Notes: generated by a model from the letters alone, not told the origin. A DNA stretch of 64,000 bases from Bacteroidales bacterium (GCA_017561665.1 JAFZBQ010000060.1:62001-126000); one strand, 5' to 3'; positions 1-9,549 are shown, counted from the stretch's first letter. Made by a program: numbers and translations.

Positions 1-556
1 TGTCTATCGGCACCAGGGTGGCCAGTATGTAATAGACAAAGATGATGATGACCCAGAACAGCTTGCTGACCGGCGCCAGGGTATTGAGCAGGTCGGCTGG
101 ACCTGTCACGAAAGAACATCCGATTCCGATGAGCAGTACCGCTACGAATACCTGCATCAGTATCTTGATCCCTTTGCCAAGGTACATTCCGATGATTGAA
201 GGTGCGCCGCGGCCATTTGAACGCAGCGAGATCATTCCGGCAAAGAAGTCGTGCACCGCGCCCATGAAGATGCAGCCCACCACTATCCAGACATAAGCCA
301 AAGGGCCGTAGGCCGCGCCCAGGATGGCACCGAAGATGGGACCCAGACCGGCTATGTTCAGGAACTGGATTACGAATATGCGCCATGGTTTAAGAGGCTG
401 GAAATCAACTCCGTCGCGGTGGCTTACAGCCGGGGTTACGCGATTCGGGTCGGCGGCGAAGAGCCGTTTCTCTACAAATTTTCCGTAGAACAGAAAACCG
501 AGAATCAACAGTACGATACTGGTTATAAAGGTTATCATAGTCACAAATGTAGGCAT
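1..556 (-). CDS. cstA: CstA-family carbon starvation / peptide (pyruvate) transporter, N-terminal part
   Basis: Reading the minus strand from an ATG at 556-554 gives an open frame of 185 codons that runs off the left edge, so only the N-terminus is present. It begins MPTFVTMITFITSIVLLILG and contains several hydrophobic segments plus the stretch NIAGLGPIFGAILGAAYGP and later GAVHDFFAGMISLRSNGRG, which are hallmarks of the CstA family of inner-membrane transporters. CstA proteins import peptides or pyruvate during carbon limitation; which substrate applies here cannot be read from the sequence. The gene diverges from the downstream rhamnosidase. A second Met lies at codon 7 and could be the real start. 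The CstA assignment is firm; the C-terminal half is outside the window. Confidence 0.88.
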   Translation of the reverse strand, partial: MPTFVTMITFITSIVLLILGFLFYGKFVEKRLFAADPNRVTPAVSHRDGVDFQPLKPWRIFVIQFLNIAGLGPIFGAILGAAYGPLAYVWIVVGCIFMGAVHDFFAGMISLRSNGRGAPSIIGMYLGKGIKILMQVFVAVLLIGIGCSFVTGPADLLNTLAPVSKLFWVIIIFVYYILATLVPID

Positions 557-585
557 TTTTGCTCTATTATTATTTTACATTTTCC

Positions 586-593
586 TATCTTTG
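586..593 (+). promoter_or_regulatory. Bacteroidetes -7 promoter box for the GH78 pair
   Basis: TATCTTTG matches the Bacteroidetes sigma-ABfr -7 consensus TAnnTTTG exactly and lies 33 bases before the ATG at 626. It supports that start over an in-frame extension reaching back to 251, which would lie upstream of the promoter and overlap cstA. No well-spaced -33 TTTG is evident. Confidence 0.6.
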
Positions 594-625
594 AGAATTC
601 CTTTCCGACAGGACAATTATACCGT

Positions 626-3277
626 ATGAAAAAGTTCCTCTTACTTGCAGCTGTGTGTGTGTTGATGGCTGGCTGCACTGCCGCCAAATCATCTGTAAAA
701 CCGGTCAGTCTTACAACAGAGTATCATCAGGATGCATTTACCGATGCGGTTTCGCCGCGTTTTTCCTGGATTAACGCCGGCAGTCGCCAAGGTGCTGCCC
801 AGTCGTCATATCGCATCAGGGTATTCAAAGACCCGGGCAACAAAGAAGATATGTATTGGGATTCCGGAGTCGTTGTGAGTCCCGAGTCGGTTCTCGTTCC
901 CTATACGGGCAAGGCGCTTGAGCCCTGCACCGATTACTGGTGGCAGGTTATGGTATGCGACGAGAAGGGAAAATTATCCCGCTGGAGCGAGATGTGCCAT
1001 TTCCACACCGGATTGCTAGGGCAGGACTTGTGGCAGGCGCACTGGATTGGCGCGCCGTGGCAAGGAGAGGAGTCGTATGACTATAGTCTGGACGAGGATG
1101 TCCAGCCGGCGCCGCTGCTTCGCAAAGAGTTCGAGATTACAAAACCTGTCAAGTCGGTGCGCTTCTACGGCACCGGCCTGGGCTATTTTGAGTTTTATGT
1201 CAACGGCAGCAGGATGGGTGACGAATATCTTGTGCCCAACCAGACCAACTACGGCACCCGCGAGAAGCTGGAAGAGCGTCTGCTCCCCATTCCGGATCCA
1301 TTCAACGGCTACAGTGTGGCCTATGTCAGCTACGATTTGACCGACAAGGTTGTCCAGGGCCGCAACGCGGTGGGCGCAATCCTCGGTAACGGCTATTACG
1401 ATCTGGTGTTCCGCCGTTTTGTGATGGGCTATGGCGTGCCCAAGCTCTTCGGTCAGATTCTTGTCAGATATGAAGACGGCACCACAGACCTGATTCCGAC
1501 CGACACCACCTGGAAGATTGAGAAAAGCGCCATCGTTTATGACCAGCTCTATTTTGGCGAGATATATGACGCCCGACTGGAGCACGACGGCTGGTGTACT
1601 CCCGGCTACGATGACTCTGCCTGGGCTGCCGTCGTTGAAAAGCGTGCCCCGGAAGGGGAACTTGTGGCTCAAATGGGTTTGTCCGATAGAATAACAGCCA
1701 CCTACAAACCTACCAAAATAGAGAAGGTCGATTCTACCGGCTATATTTTAGTTACTTTCCCGGAATATATCTCTGGATGGGTTAACCTTAAGAACCTTGA
1801 CTTGAAAGAAGGGCAGAAGATAACGATTCATAACCTTACCGAAGATTACAACGCTGCAGAGAAAGTCGAGAGTTTTATGACCTATTTAGCCAAAGGCACG
1901 GGCAAGGAGAGTTGGCATCCCCGGTTTGAATACTTTGCATTTCAGCAGGTGGAGATAATAGGTCTGTACGAACTGCGGCCGGACCAGATAGAGGCCCAGG
2001 CGGTGAATTCCGACATAAGGCAGGCCAGTGCGTTCGAGTGCTCCAATGACCTGCTCAACTATATGGACAAGATCTGGCGCCGTACCCAGCTCGACAATAT
2101 GCACGGCAACATCCCCACCGACACCCCTCACCGCGAGCGTATCGGCTATACAGGCGACGGTCAGGCGGTTGGACCAACGGTGATGACTACGATGGATGCC
2201 GGAGCATTCTACTATAAGTGGTTGCGTGACCTTCGCGAGGCTCAGAAGGAGGACGGCTATGTTTGTAATTCGGCGCCGTGGCAACCCGAGGCCGGCGGCG
2301 GCGTAGCTTTCGGCTCCGCTATGAACGTGATCCCCTACGAGTTTTATATGGAGTACGGTGATGTCCGAGCCCTGAGCGAGTGCTACGATGCAATGGCTGC
2401 CCATACCCGCTGGATGCTTACCTGGGTGGATTCTGAAACCAAGATCATGGAGAGCAAGACAGGCCGCTATTTTATGGACCTTGGCGAGTGGAACGCACCC
2501 TGGGATATTCCTTCCAAGGCACTTGTTCACACCTGGTTCCTCTGGAAGTGTGCCGACATCACGGCCAAGGCTGCACAAACTTTGTCCAAGGCAGACGATG
2601 CGGATTATTTCTCAGCTCTGCGCGACACCACCGCCGCCGCCTTCCACCGTTATTTCTATGACCCCGAAACCAAGTCCTACGGTAAATGGGGCAGCAATAT
2701 GTGGGCCCTTCAGATGGGATGCCCTTCCAAAGAACGGGAACAGGAGGCGCTGGATGCCCTGGTGGCAAATATCGCCGAGTGCGGCAACCATCTTCACGTC
2801 GGTTTTGTGGGCTGGCGCTACCTGTGCGAGACTCTCATAAAATACGGTCGCGCCGACCTTGCCTGGGAAATTATCAACAAGAAAGACCAACCCAGCATCG
2901 GCTGGTGGATAGAGCAGGGGGCCGTTACCTTCTGGGAACAGTGGGACGGCGTATTCTCCCGCAACATCCCCTTTATGGGCGGCGGCATCCGCTGGTTCTA
3001 CCGCGACCTGGCCGGCCTGGAACCGACATCGCCCGGTTATCGCACTTTTGAAATAAGACCTACAATGATAGACGGTCTGGACTGGGTCAAGTTCTACAAA
3101 GACTGCCCTTACGGCCGCATCAATATCGATTGGAAGGTCGCCTCTGGTGGCGCCTTTACCCTGAAATGCACCGTGCCTCCCGGTACCACCGCCACCGTCT
3201 ATATTCCCGACGGCGACAGTGTCAGGGAGGAGATTGTGTCCAGCGGTCGATATACATTTAAAGGAAAAGTAAAATAA
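626..3277 (+). CDS. GH78 alpha-L-rhamnosidase, lipoprotein (first of a tandem pair)
   Basis: The 883-residue protein begins MKKFLLLAAVCVLMAGC, a lipoprotein signal with the lipobox Cys at residue 17, so it is probably anchored to the outer or periplasmic membrane. GH78 enzymes remove terminal alpha-L-rhamnose from rhamnogalacturonan, flavonoid glycosides and similar glycans. An N-terminal Fn3-like region is followed by the rhamnosidase N domain, then the alpha/alpha-barrel. The conserved motif DTPHRERIGYTGDGQ near residue 499 carries the presumed general acid Glu, and TFWEQWDG near residue 770 the presumed base Glu. A C-terminal beta domain follows. The start is the ATG at 626 because it gives the signal peptide and follows the promoter box. 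The next gene, six bases downstream, is a close paralog. Substrate specificity is inferred from family only. Confidence 0.93.
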   Translation: MKKFLLLAAVCVLMAGCTAAKSSVKPVSLTTEYHQDAFTDAVSPRFSWINAGSRQGAAQSSYRIRVFKDPGNKEDMYWDSGVVVSPESVLVPYTGKALEPCTDYWWQVMVCDEKGKLSRWSEMCHFHTGLLGQDLWQAHWIGAPWQGEESYDYSLDEDVQPAPLLRKEFEITKPVKSVRFYGTGLGYFEFYVNGSRMGDEYLVPNQTNYGTREKLEERLLPIPDPFNGYSVAYVSYDLTDKVVQGRNAVGAILGNGYYDLVFRRFVMGYGVPKLFGQILVRYEDGTTDLIPTDTTWKIEKSAIVYDQLYFGEIYDARLEHDGWCTPGYDDSAWAAVVEKRAPEGELVAQMGLSDRITATYKPTKIEKVDSTGYILVTFPEYISGWVNLKNLDLKEGQKITIHNLTEDYNAAEKVESFMTYLAKGTGKESWHPRFEYFAFQQVEIIGLYELRPDQIEAQAVNSDIRQASAFECSNDLLNYMDKIWRRTQLDNMHGNIPTDTPHRERIGYTGDGQAVGPTVMTTMDAGAFYYKWLRDLREAQKEDGYVCNSAPWQPEAGGGVAFGSAMNVIPYEFYMEYGDVRALSECYDAMAAHTRWMLTWVDSETKIMESKTGRYFMDLGEWNAPWDIPSKALVHTWFLWKCADITAKAAQTLSKADDADYFSALRDTTAAAFHRYFYDPETKSYGKWGSNMWALQMGCPSKEREQEALDALVANIAECGNHLHVGFVGWRYLCETLIKYGRADLAWEIINKKDQPSIGWWIEQGAVTFWEQWDGVFSRNIPFMGGGIRWFYRDLAGLEPTSPGYRTFEIRPTMIDGLDWVKFYKDCPYGRINIDWKVASGGAFTLKCTVPPGTTATVYIPDGDSVREEIVSSGRYTFKGKVK

Positions 3278-3283
3278 AACATA

Positions 3284-5911
3284 ATGAAAAGACTTTTATT
3301 CGCCTTTGCACTTTGCATCCTGATTGCCGGATGTAATACTTCCAAATCAAGTATCAAGCCTGTCAGCCTTACAACCGAATATAAGGAGGACGCCTTTACA
3401 GATGTCAGGGAGCCCCGGTTCTCTTGGATTAACGAGAGCGACAAGAATGGTGCTGCACAGACTTCTTATCACATCAGGGTGTTCGAGGATCCTCAGAAAC
3501 CGGATGACGCTTATTGGGATTCGGGTATCGTAATAAGCAATGAATCGGTACTTGTACCGTACAATGGTGACCGTCTGAAACCCCTCACAGACTATTACTG
3601 GCAGGTAATGGTAAGAGATGAAAAGGGTGAACCTTCTGATTGGAGCCCTGTTTGCCATTTCCATACCGGGATGCTCGGACTGGATCTCTGGAAGGGAAAA
3701 TGGATTGGAGCGCCTTGGCAGGGAGAGGATTCCTACGACTATGACCGCAGCGAAGACGTTCAGCCTGCACCGATTCTCCGCAAGGAATTCGAAGTGACAA
3801 AACCTGTCAAGTCGGCTCGTTTCTACGGCACCGGCCTGGGCTATTTTGAACTTTATCTGAACGGCAAAAAGGCTGGTGACGAGTATCTGGTCCCCAACCA
3901 GACAAACTATGGATACCGTGAGAAACTGGAGGAGCGCCTGATACCGGTTCCCGACCCGTTCAATGGCTACAGCGTTGCGTATGTGAGCTACGACCTGACA
4001 GACAAGATTGTGAAGGGTGTAAACGCAGTTGGTGTGGTGCTCGGCAACGGCTTCTACGACCTGGTGTTCCGTCGCTTTGTGATGGGCTACGGCGTGCCAA
4101 AATTCAAAGGACAAATTGTAATCAATTATGAGGATGGCACCAAGGATGTGATTGCAGGCAATACCGACTGGAAAATTGAGAAGAGCGCAATCACTTTTGA
4201 CCAGATGTATCTTGGCGAGCGTTACGATGCCCGTCTGGAGCACGACGGTTGGACCAAGGCAGGTTATGATGATTCTGCCTGGGCCAACGCTGTGGAAAAG
4301 AAGGCTCCCGAAGGCAGGCTGGTAGCCCAGATTGGCCCGAGCGACCGCGTGACTGCGACCTATAAACCTGTCAGCATAGAGAGGATTGACAGTACGGGCG
4401 TCTTCAGGGTATCCTTCCCAGAAGAAATCTCCGGATGGGTTGCGCTCAAGGATCTGAAACTGAAAGAAGGCCAGAATGTAACCGTGGGCTATATCAACGA
4501 GTCCCTGCCGGAGCACACTGTATATACCGCCAAAGGCTCAGGAAAAGAGTCTTATCATCCCCGTTTTGAGTGGTACGTGTTCTCCCAGGTCGATATTGCG
4601 GGCCTGGATGACCTCAAACCTTCTCAGATAGAGGCACAGGCGGTCAATTCGGATATAAAGCAGACAACTTCGTTTGAAACTTCCAACGAACTGCTCAACA
4701 AGATAGACAAGATATGGCGCCGCAGCATGCTGGACAATATGCACGGCAGTGTCCCCACCGATTGTCCTCACCGCGAACGTATCGGCTATACCGGCGACGG
4801 TCAGGCCGTGGCACCTACAACAATGATGACAATGGGTGCTGACGCTTTCTACTGCAAGTGGATACGTGACATTCGCGAGGCCCAGAAGCCCGACGGCTAT
4901 GTGGCCAACTCCGCTCCCTGGCAGCCTGAGGCGGGCGGAGGCATACCATGGGGTGCATCCATCAATATGATACCGTTCGATTTCTATTGGGAATACGCAG
5001 ATTTGAGGACTTTAAAGGAATGCTTCAAGCCGATGGCGGCCCAAACGCGCTGGATGGAGACTTGGGTGGACCCTGCCACTAACATCATGGAGAGTCGTTC
5101 CGGTCATTATTTCAAGGATCTGGGCGAATGGGTTCCGGCATTCGGACTGCCCTCCAATGCCTTGGTTCACACCTGGTTCCTGTGGGCTTGCGCCGACCGT
5201 ACTGCAAAAACTGCAGCCATTGTGGGAGATATTCCGGAGTTCCAATACTTCATTGCTCTCAGGGATAAAACTGCGGAAGCATTCCACAAGAAGTTCTATG
5301 ACCCTGAGACGGGTTCTTATGGCAAGGACGGCAGCAACGTATTCGCCCTGGCAATGGGAGTACCCGCCGACCGTGAGCAGAAGGTTGTGGATGCCCTCGT
5401 GGCGAATATAGCGGAGCACGACAACCATCTTCATACCGGCTTCGTAGGCTTCCGCTATCTGTGCGAAATGCTGGTCAAGCACGGCCATGCCGACCTGGCA
5501 TACGAGATAATGAACAAGAAGGACTATCCCAGCTTTGGCTGGTGGATAGAGCAGGGGGCTACGGTCACCTGGGAGCAGTGGAACGGCGAATTCTCCCATA
5601 ACCATCCGTTTATGGGGGGCGGCATCCGCTGGTTCTATCGCGATCTGGCAGGCCTGGAACCGACTTTGCCAGGCTACCGGACATTCGAAATCAGGCCTAC
5701 TTTGGTAGATGGCCTGGAGTGGGTCAAGTTCTATAAAGATTGCCCTTACGGCCGCATCAATATCGACTGGAAAGTGACCGGAAATGACTTTACGCTCAAG
5801 TGCACGGTACCTGTCGGCACCACTGCAACCGTTTACATTCCTGACGGCGAAACGACCCGTGAGGAGACGCTTTCCAGCGGTAGCTACACTCTGGAGGGTA
5901 AGGTTAAATAG
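3284..5911 (+). CDS. GH78 alpha-L-rhamnosidase, lipoprotein (second of a tandem pair)
   Basis: This 875-residue protein is a tandem duplicate of the preceding gene: signal peptide MKRLLFAFALCILIAGC with lipobox Cys17, identical domain order, and long identical stretches such as RFYGTGLGYFE and YKDCPYGRINIDWKV. The catalytic motif DCPHRERIGYTGDGQ begins at residue 493 and VTWEQWNG carries a second Glu near residue 764, so both copies look active. The six-base gap to the first copy implies one transcript. Two near-identical exo-acting enzymes side by side suggest either gene dosage or diverged linkage or aglycone preference; the sequence cannot say which. The 3' end overlaps the convergent DUF4252 gene by eight bases. 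Confidence 0.93.
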   Translation: MKRLLFAFALCILIAGCNTSKSSIKPVSLTTEYKEDAFTDVREPRFSWINESDKNGAAQTSYHIRVFEDPQKPDDAYWDSGIVISNESVLVPYNGDRLKPLTDYYWQVMVRDEKGEPSDWSPVCHFHTGMLGLDLWKGKWIGAPWQGEDSYDYDRSEDVQPAPILRKEFEVTKPVKSARFYGTGLGYFELYLNGKKAGDEYLVPNQTNYGYREKLEERLIPVPDPFNGYSVAYVSYDLTDKIVKGVNAVGVVLGNGFYDLVFRRFVMGYGVPKFKGQIVINYEDGTKDVIAGNTDWKIEKSAITFDQMYLGERYDARLEHDGWTKAGYDDSAWANAVEKKAPEGRLVAQIGPSDRVTATYKPVSIERIDSTGVFRVSFPEEISGWVALKDLKLKEGQNVTVGYINESLPEHTVYTAKGSGKESYHPRFEWYVFSQVDIAGLDDLKPSQIEAQAVNSDIKQTTSFETSNELLNKIDKIWRRSMLDNMHGSVPTDCPHRERIGYTGDGQAVAPTTMMTMGADAFYCKWIRDIREAQKPDGYVANSAPWQPEAGGGIPWGASINMIPFDFYWEYADLRTLKECFKPMAAQTRWMETWVDPATNIMESRSGHYFKDLGEWVPAFGLPSNALVHTWFLWACADRTAKTAAIVGDIPEFQYFIALRDKTAEAFHKKFYDPETGSYGKDGSNVFALAMGVPADREQKVVDALVANIAEHDNHLHTGFVGFRYLCEMLVKHGHADLAYEIMNKKDYPSFGWWIEQGATVTWEQWNGEFSHNHPFMGGGIRWFYRDLAGLEPTLPGYRTFEIRPTLVDGLEWVKFYKDCPYGRINIDWKVTGNDFTLKCTVPVGTTATVYIPDGETTREETLSSGSYTLEGKVK

Positions 5912-6389
5912 GCTTAGCAGATTTGCCGAGGGTTTCGAGGTCCGACTCGAGGAATCGTCCGGACATATCAATCAGGCCAGATTTAGTGCCGTCATCGCTC
6001 TTGAAGTACATTAGAAGGTGAGTGTATAACTCGCCTTCTTTTACTATGTATGCCTTGAAATAGGTCTTGGTCTTGTCATCGGTCATCTCGCCGATAAGCT
6101 GCGCGCCTTTCTGCTCTGCGGTGGATAGGTCGGCCTTGACTCTATCGCCAAGTCCTGGCTTATCTGCATCCAGGGCCACGATGGTCATCTTGTTAATTTT
6201 CTTGAGGGTGGCCTTGGTCTCTTTATCGGCTTTGGCGAATGCCATGGAGAGCATCGTCTTACCCAGGGAGATAACCTGGGCGCCCTCTACCTTTTTGTAG
6301 CTTTTGCACATTTCGTCGACAAAATCTCCCGCCGACGCCTCCAGTGCCGCGAAAATCATCACGGCAATTACCAATATCCGTTTTGCCAT
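5904..6389 (-). CDS. Secreted DUF4252-like protein
   Basis: The 161-residue product starts with a cleavable signal peptide (MAKRILVIAVMIFAALEASA) followed by a small alpha/beta domain resembling Bacteroidetes DUF4252 proteins, with the recurring pattern of a short helix, VISLGKTMLSMA, a charged helix and a C-terminal strand LLMYFKSDDG. The function of the family is unknown; it is expected in the periplasm or exported. It lies 19 bases downstream of the DJ-1 gene in the same direction, so the two are probably co-transcribed, and it converges with the second rhamnosidase. The family call is by resemblance and moderately sure. Confidence 0.65.
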   Translation of the reverse strand: MAKRILVIAVMIFAALEASAGDFVDEMCKSYKKVEGAQVISLGKTMLSMAFAKADKETKATLKKINKMTIVALDADKPGLGDRVKADLSTAEQKGAQLIGEMTDDKTKTYFKAYIVKEGELYTHLLMYFKSDDGTKSGLIDMSGRFLESDLETLGKSAKPI

Positions 6390-6408
6390 ACGTATGTGTT
6401 TTTAAAGA

Positions 6409-6987
6409 TTACCTGGGAGTAAAGCCCGCTGCGACAGCATTTGCGACGTCGCGGTCCTTTATGCAGGCGAGGATGTCCAGCGCAAACTCCGGTGCGTAGC
6501 CGGGGCCGCGGCCGGTAACCAGACGGCCGTCGATTACGCTGCCGGCAGCCTTATGCTTGATACCGGCGGCTGCAAGTGCCGGCTCGAAGCCGTCGTAGCA
6601 GGTCATTTCGCAACCGGAGAAGGTATTGCCCAGGCCGGCAAGCACCACCGCCGGAGAGGCGCAGATTGCCGCCACGCCGCCGCCTGCAGCCCAGTGACTG
6701 CGGAGCAGGTCCATCAGCGGCTCATACTCTGACAGGTTCTTTGCGCCAGGCATTCCGCCGGGAAAAATCATATAGTCGGAGGGGGATGCCTCGTCTGAAA
6801 TAATCTCCTCCATATCCTCCCAGCAGAGGTCGGTAATCAGTTGCTGTCCGTGCGCCCCCTCGACCAGGGAATTGTCGTAGATTGATACCGATTTGACATC
6901 CACGCCGCCGCGGCGGAGTATATCCAGGGTGGCCAGGGCCTCGACCTCTTCGAAGCCGTCTGCAAAAAATATAAAAGTTCCTTTCAT
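6409..6987 (-). CDS. DJ-1/PfpI family protein (DJ-1/YajL-like)
   Basis: The 192-residue protein opens with MKGTFIFFADGFEEVEA, the DJ-1 N-terminal strand with the conserved Glu near residue 14, and contains AAICASPAVVL with the nucleophile-elbow Cys. Motifs DYMIFPGGMPGA and VTGRGPGYAPEFA are also diagnostic. The DJ-1 family includes protein/nucleotide deglycases, chaperones and redox sensors; the exact activity here is not decided by sequence. It is the first gene of a two-gene unit with the DUF4252 protein and diverges from the DUF1846 gene. A TAACTTTG box (7008-7015, minus strand) fits as its promoter. Confidence 0.88.
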   Translation of the reverse strand: MKGTFIFFADGFEEVEALATLDILRRGGVDVKSVSIYDNSLVEGAHGQQLITDLCWEDMEEIISDEASPSDYMIFPGGMPGAKNLSEYEPLMDLLRSHWAAGGGVAAICASPAVVLAGLGNTFSGCEMTCYDGFEPALAAAGIKHKAAGSVIDGRLVTGRGPGYAPEFALDILACIKDRDVANAVAAGFTPR

Positions 6988-7007
6988 AAATCGTTTCTAA
7001 ATCATTC

Positions 7008-7033
7008 CAAAGTTAAAAAAAATGCTACTTTTG
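7008..7033. promoter_or_regulatory. Overlapping divergent promoters for DJ-1 and DUF1846 genes
   Basis: On the minus strand TAACTTTG (7015-7008) is an exact TAnnTTTG box, with a TTTTG 18 bases upstream. On the plus strand TACTTTTG (7026-7033) is also an exact match, 23 bases before the DUF1846 start. The two boxes are only ten bases apart, so the two promoters physically overlap. Confidence 0.55.
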
Positions 7034-7056
7034 CAAAACCGCATTTCACATAAACT

Positions 7057-8541
7057 ATGGACAAACTTGGTTTCGACAAGGATAAATACCTTGCTATTCA
7101 ATCGAATAAAATCAAGGAGCGCATCGCTATGTTCGGCGACAAGCTCTATCTGGAATTTGGAGGGAAGCTTTTTGACGACTATCACGCCAGCCGCGTGCTG
7201 CCCGGATTTGCCCCCGACAGCAAGATTACCATGCTGCTGCAGCTCAAGGACGAGGCGGAGATAGTTGTTGTAATCAACGCCGGAGACATAGAGAAAAACA
7301 AGATCCGCGGCGATCTGGGTATCACCTATGACAATGACGTACTGCGCCTTATAGACGCTTTCCGCGGTTATGGACTTTATGTGAGCAGTGTGGTTCTGAC
7401 CAGGTTTGAAAACCAGGCCAATGCAATAGCATATCAGAAGAAACTGGAGGCCCTCGGACTCAAGGTTTACCGTCATTATCCGATTGCCGGATATCCTTCC
7501 AACCTCCCGCTTATTATGAGCGAAGACGGATACGGCAAAAACGAATTTGTGGTGACCAGCCGCCGTCTGGTGGTGGTGACTGCCCCCGGTCCCGGCAGCG
7601 GCAAGATGGCCACCTGTCTGAGCCAGCTCTACCACGAGAACAAGCGCGGCGTGAAGGCGGGTTATGCAAAGTTCGAGACTTTCCCCGTGTGGAGCATGCC
7701 TCTCAAGCATCCCGTAAATCTTGCATACGAGGCCGCTACGGTCGATCTTAAGGACGTCAATATGATTGACCCTTACCACCTGGAGGCATACGGCAAAATC
7801 GCTGTCAATTATAACCGCGACGTTGAGATATTCCCCGTGCTGAACCAGATGCTCAAGGAGATAATCGGCGAATCTCCCTACAAGTCTCCCACCGATATGG
7901 GCGTGAATATGATTGGGGAGTGTATCAAGGACGACGAAGTGGTCCGTGACGCCTCTTGTCGTGAGATAATCCGTCGATACTATAACGTCGCCTGCCAGAT
8001 AAAGGCCACCAACGGCGATGTCGCCCAGCTGAACAAGCTGGAGATGATTATGGAGCAGGCCAAGGTGGAACTTTCCAACCGCAAGGTGGCGGTTCTGGCA
8101 GAGCAGCTGGCTGAGGAGACCGGGATGCCGGCTGCCGCCATAGAGATGAACGACGGTACCCTGCTTACCGGCAAGACCAGCGAATTGCTGGGCGCCTCCA
8201 GCGCGATGCTGCTCAACGCCCTCAAATATCTGGCAAAGATTCCCAAGGAGGTCAAGTTGATTTCTCCGCTGGTAATTGAGCCCATATCCAACCTCAAGTT
8301 GAAGCATCTGGGCCATATGAACCCCCGCCTGCACGTGAACGAAGTGCTGCTGGCGCTCTCTATCTGCGCCCTGACCGACATCAACGCCCGCAATGCAATG
8401 GAGTGCCTGGACCAGTTGCGTCATTGCGAGGTGCACACCAGCGTTATCCTCTCCGGCGTCGATGTGTCAACTCTCAAGAAACTCGGTGTGAACCTGACCA
8501 GCAGCCCTAAATACCAGACCAAGAAGCTCTATCACGCTTAG
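7057..8541 (+). CDS. DUF1846 domain-containing protein
   Basis: This 494-residue cytosolic protein matches the DUF1846 family over its length: MDKLGFDKDKYLAIQSNKIKE at the start, LYLEFGGKLFDDYHASRVLPGF, the loop TAPGPGSGKMATCLSQLYHE (nucleotide-binding-like, residues about 175-195) and SPTDMGVNMIGECI. The family is widespread in Firmicutes and Bacteroidetes; structures exist but the biochemical role is unknown. The length is the usual one. It stands alone between the divergent DJ-1 gene and the convergent M28 peptidase, whose stop overlaps by four bases. Confidence 0.85.
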   Translation: MDKLGFDKDKYLAIQSNKIKERIAMFGDKLYLEFGGKLFDDYHASRVLPGFAPDSKITMLLQLKDEAEIVVVINAGDIEKNKIRGDLGITYDNDVLRLIDAFRGYGLYVSSVVLTRFENQANAIAYQKKLEALGLKVYRHYPIAGYPSNLPLIMSEDGYGKNEFVVTSRRLVVVTAPGPGSGKMATCLSQLYHENKRGVKAGYAKFETFPVWSMPLKHPVNLAYEAATVDLKDVNMIDPYHLEAYGKIAVNYNRDVEIFPVLNQMLKEIIGESPYKSPTDMGVNMIGECIKDDEVVRDASCREIIRRYYNVACQIKATNGDVAQLNKLEMIMEQAKVELSNRKVAVLAEQLAEETGMPAAAIEMNDGTLLTGKTSELLGASSAMLLNALKYLAKIPKEVKLISPLVIEPISNLKLKHLGHMNPRLHVNEVLLALSICALTDINARNAMECLDQLRHCEVHTSVILSGVDVSTLKKLGVNLTSSPKYQTKKLYHA

Positions 8542-9500
8542 CGGCGGGAACGCAGGGCCATATCCTTTATAACATCGAATATCAGCTGGGTGCGCTTGAG
8601 AAGGACCTTGTGGTCTATGATCTGGGGCGTATCGCTGGTTTTGAGTGTGTGCTGATGGAACCCTGATGTAAACAGCAGCGCCGGGACGCCCCTCTGGTTG
8701 AAAGGGTAGTGGTCGCCAAGTTTGTACATCGTCCTGGTGAAATCGTCGCTGCCGTAGAAGGTGTAGTCGATGTCCAGACCCATTCCTTTTTTCAGGTTGC
8801 AAGCGGAAATAATCCCGCGCAGATTCTCGGGCAGGGTATTGCGACCCAGCACAATCAGGTATTCTGGTTTGTTTTTGTGAACCGGCACCAGGGTCGACCC
8901 CAGGATGTCCATGTTGATTTCGCAAATGATGTGCGAAGGAGAAATCGGCAGGGTGGAGGTAAAGTGCCGGCTGCCGGCCATGCTGTATTCCTTGCCGTCG
9001 AAGGCCACGAACAGGATGTTTACTCCGGGCCCGATGCTGTCGCGCCGCATCTGGCTGAAGGCATCGGCCAGTGTCAGCAACGCCGCCACGCCCGAGGCAT
9101 TGTCGTCGGCGCCGGGATAGACCTTGCCCTTGATGTTGCCCAAATGGTCGTAATGGGCCGATACCACTATGAAATCTTCGCAAGGCCCGAGGGCGGGTAC
9201 AACACCCATTATGTTGTGCATCCTGACCCCGTTTCTGTCCCGGAAAGACTGCGAGCTGTTGTATTGGAATGGCTTCAGTTCCAGGCTGTTGAAGTACTCT
9301 TCAATGTAGGCTCCGGCAATTGTTCCGCCAAGGGTTCCGGAGGCGCGTCCTTCCATTATCGAGTCGCATAGATGCTCTATTATGGCCCGCTGCCCGCCCT
9401 CGGTTATGACCTTGTCGTAGCGTTCTGCCGTCTGGGCATGAATGCACCACGGAAGCAACACAGAAAGGAGGGTTAATATGAACTTGGCGGACTTTTTCAT
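8538..9500 (-). CDS. Secreted M28-family metallopeptidase
   Basis: Starting at the ATG at 9500, the 320-residue protein has a signal peptide (MKKSAKFILTLLSVLLPWCIHAQ) and an M28 zinc aminopeptidase fold: VSAHYDHLG (first zinc His), GADDNASGVAALL (bridging Asp), ICEINMD (Asp ligand) and FHQHTLKTSDT (last His). The site normally written GEExGLxGS reads GKEYSMAGS, so the first Glu, which acts as general base in characterised members, is Lys while the zinc-binding second Glu is kept. The protein is probably periplasmic or surface-exposed. The longer frame up to 9770 was refused because it runs into uvrB and lacks the signal peptide at its start. Confidence 0.85.
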   Translation of the reverse strand: MKKSAKFILTLLSVLLPWCIHAQTAERYDKVITEGGQRAIIEHLCDSIMEGRASGTLGGTIAGAYIEEYFNSLELKPFQYNSSQSFRDRNGVRMHNIMGVVPALGPCEDFIVVSAHYDHLGNIKGKVYPGADDNASGVAALLTLADAFSQMRRDSIGPGVNILFVAFDGKEYSMAGSRHFTSTLPISPSHIICEINMDILGSTLVPVHKNKPEYLIVLGRNTLPENLRGIISACNLKKGMGLDIDYTFYGSDDFTRTMYKLGDHYPFNQRGVPALLFTSGFHQHTLKTSDTPQIIDHKVLLKRTQLIFDVIKDMALRSRR

Positions 9501-9549
9501 TATGGAGAAATCGGTTGCGAATTTAGTAATTTCTTCGGTAGAAAATCTG

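Noticed and set aside
251..625. Upstream extension of the first rhamnosidase frame to 251
   Set aside because: It covers the promoter and the cstA start on the opposite strand, and the lipoprotein signal begins only at 626.
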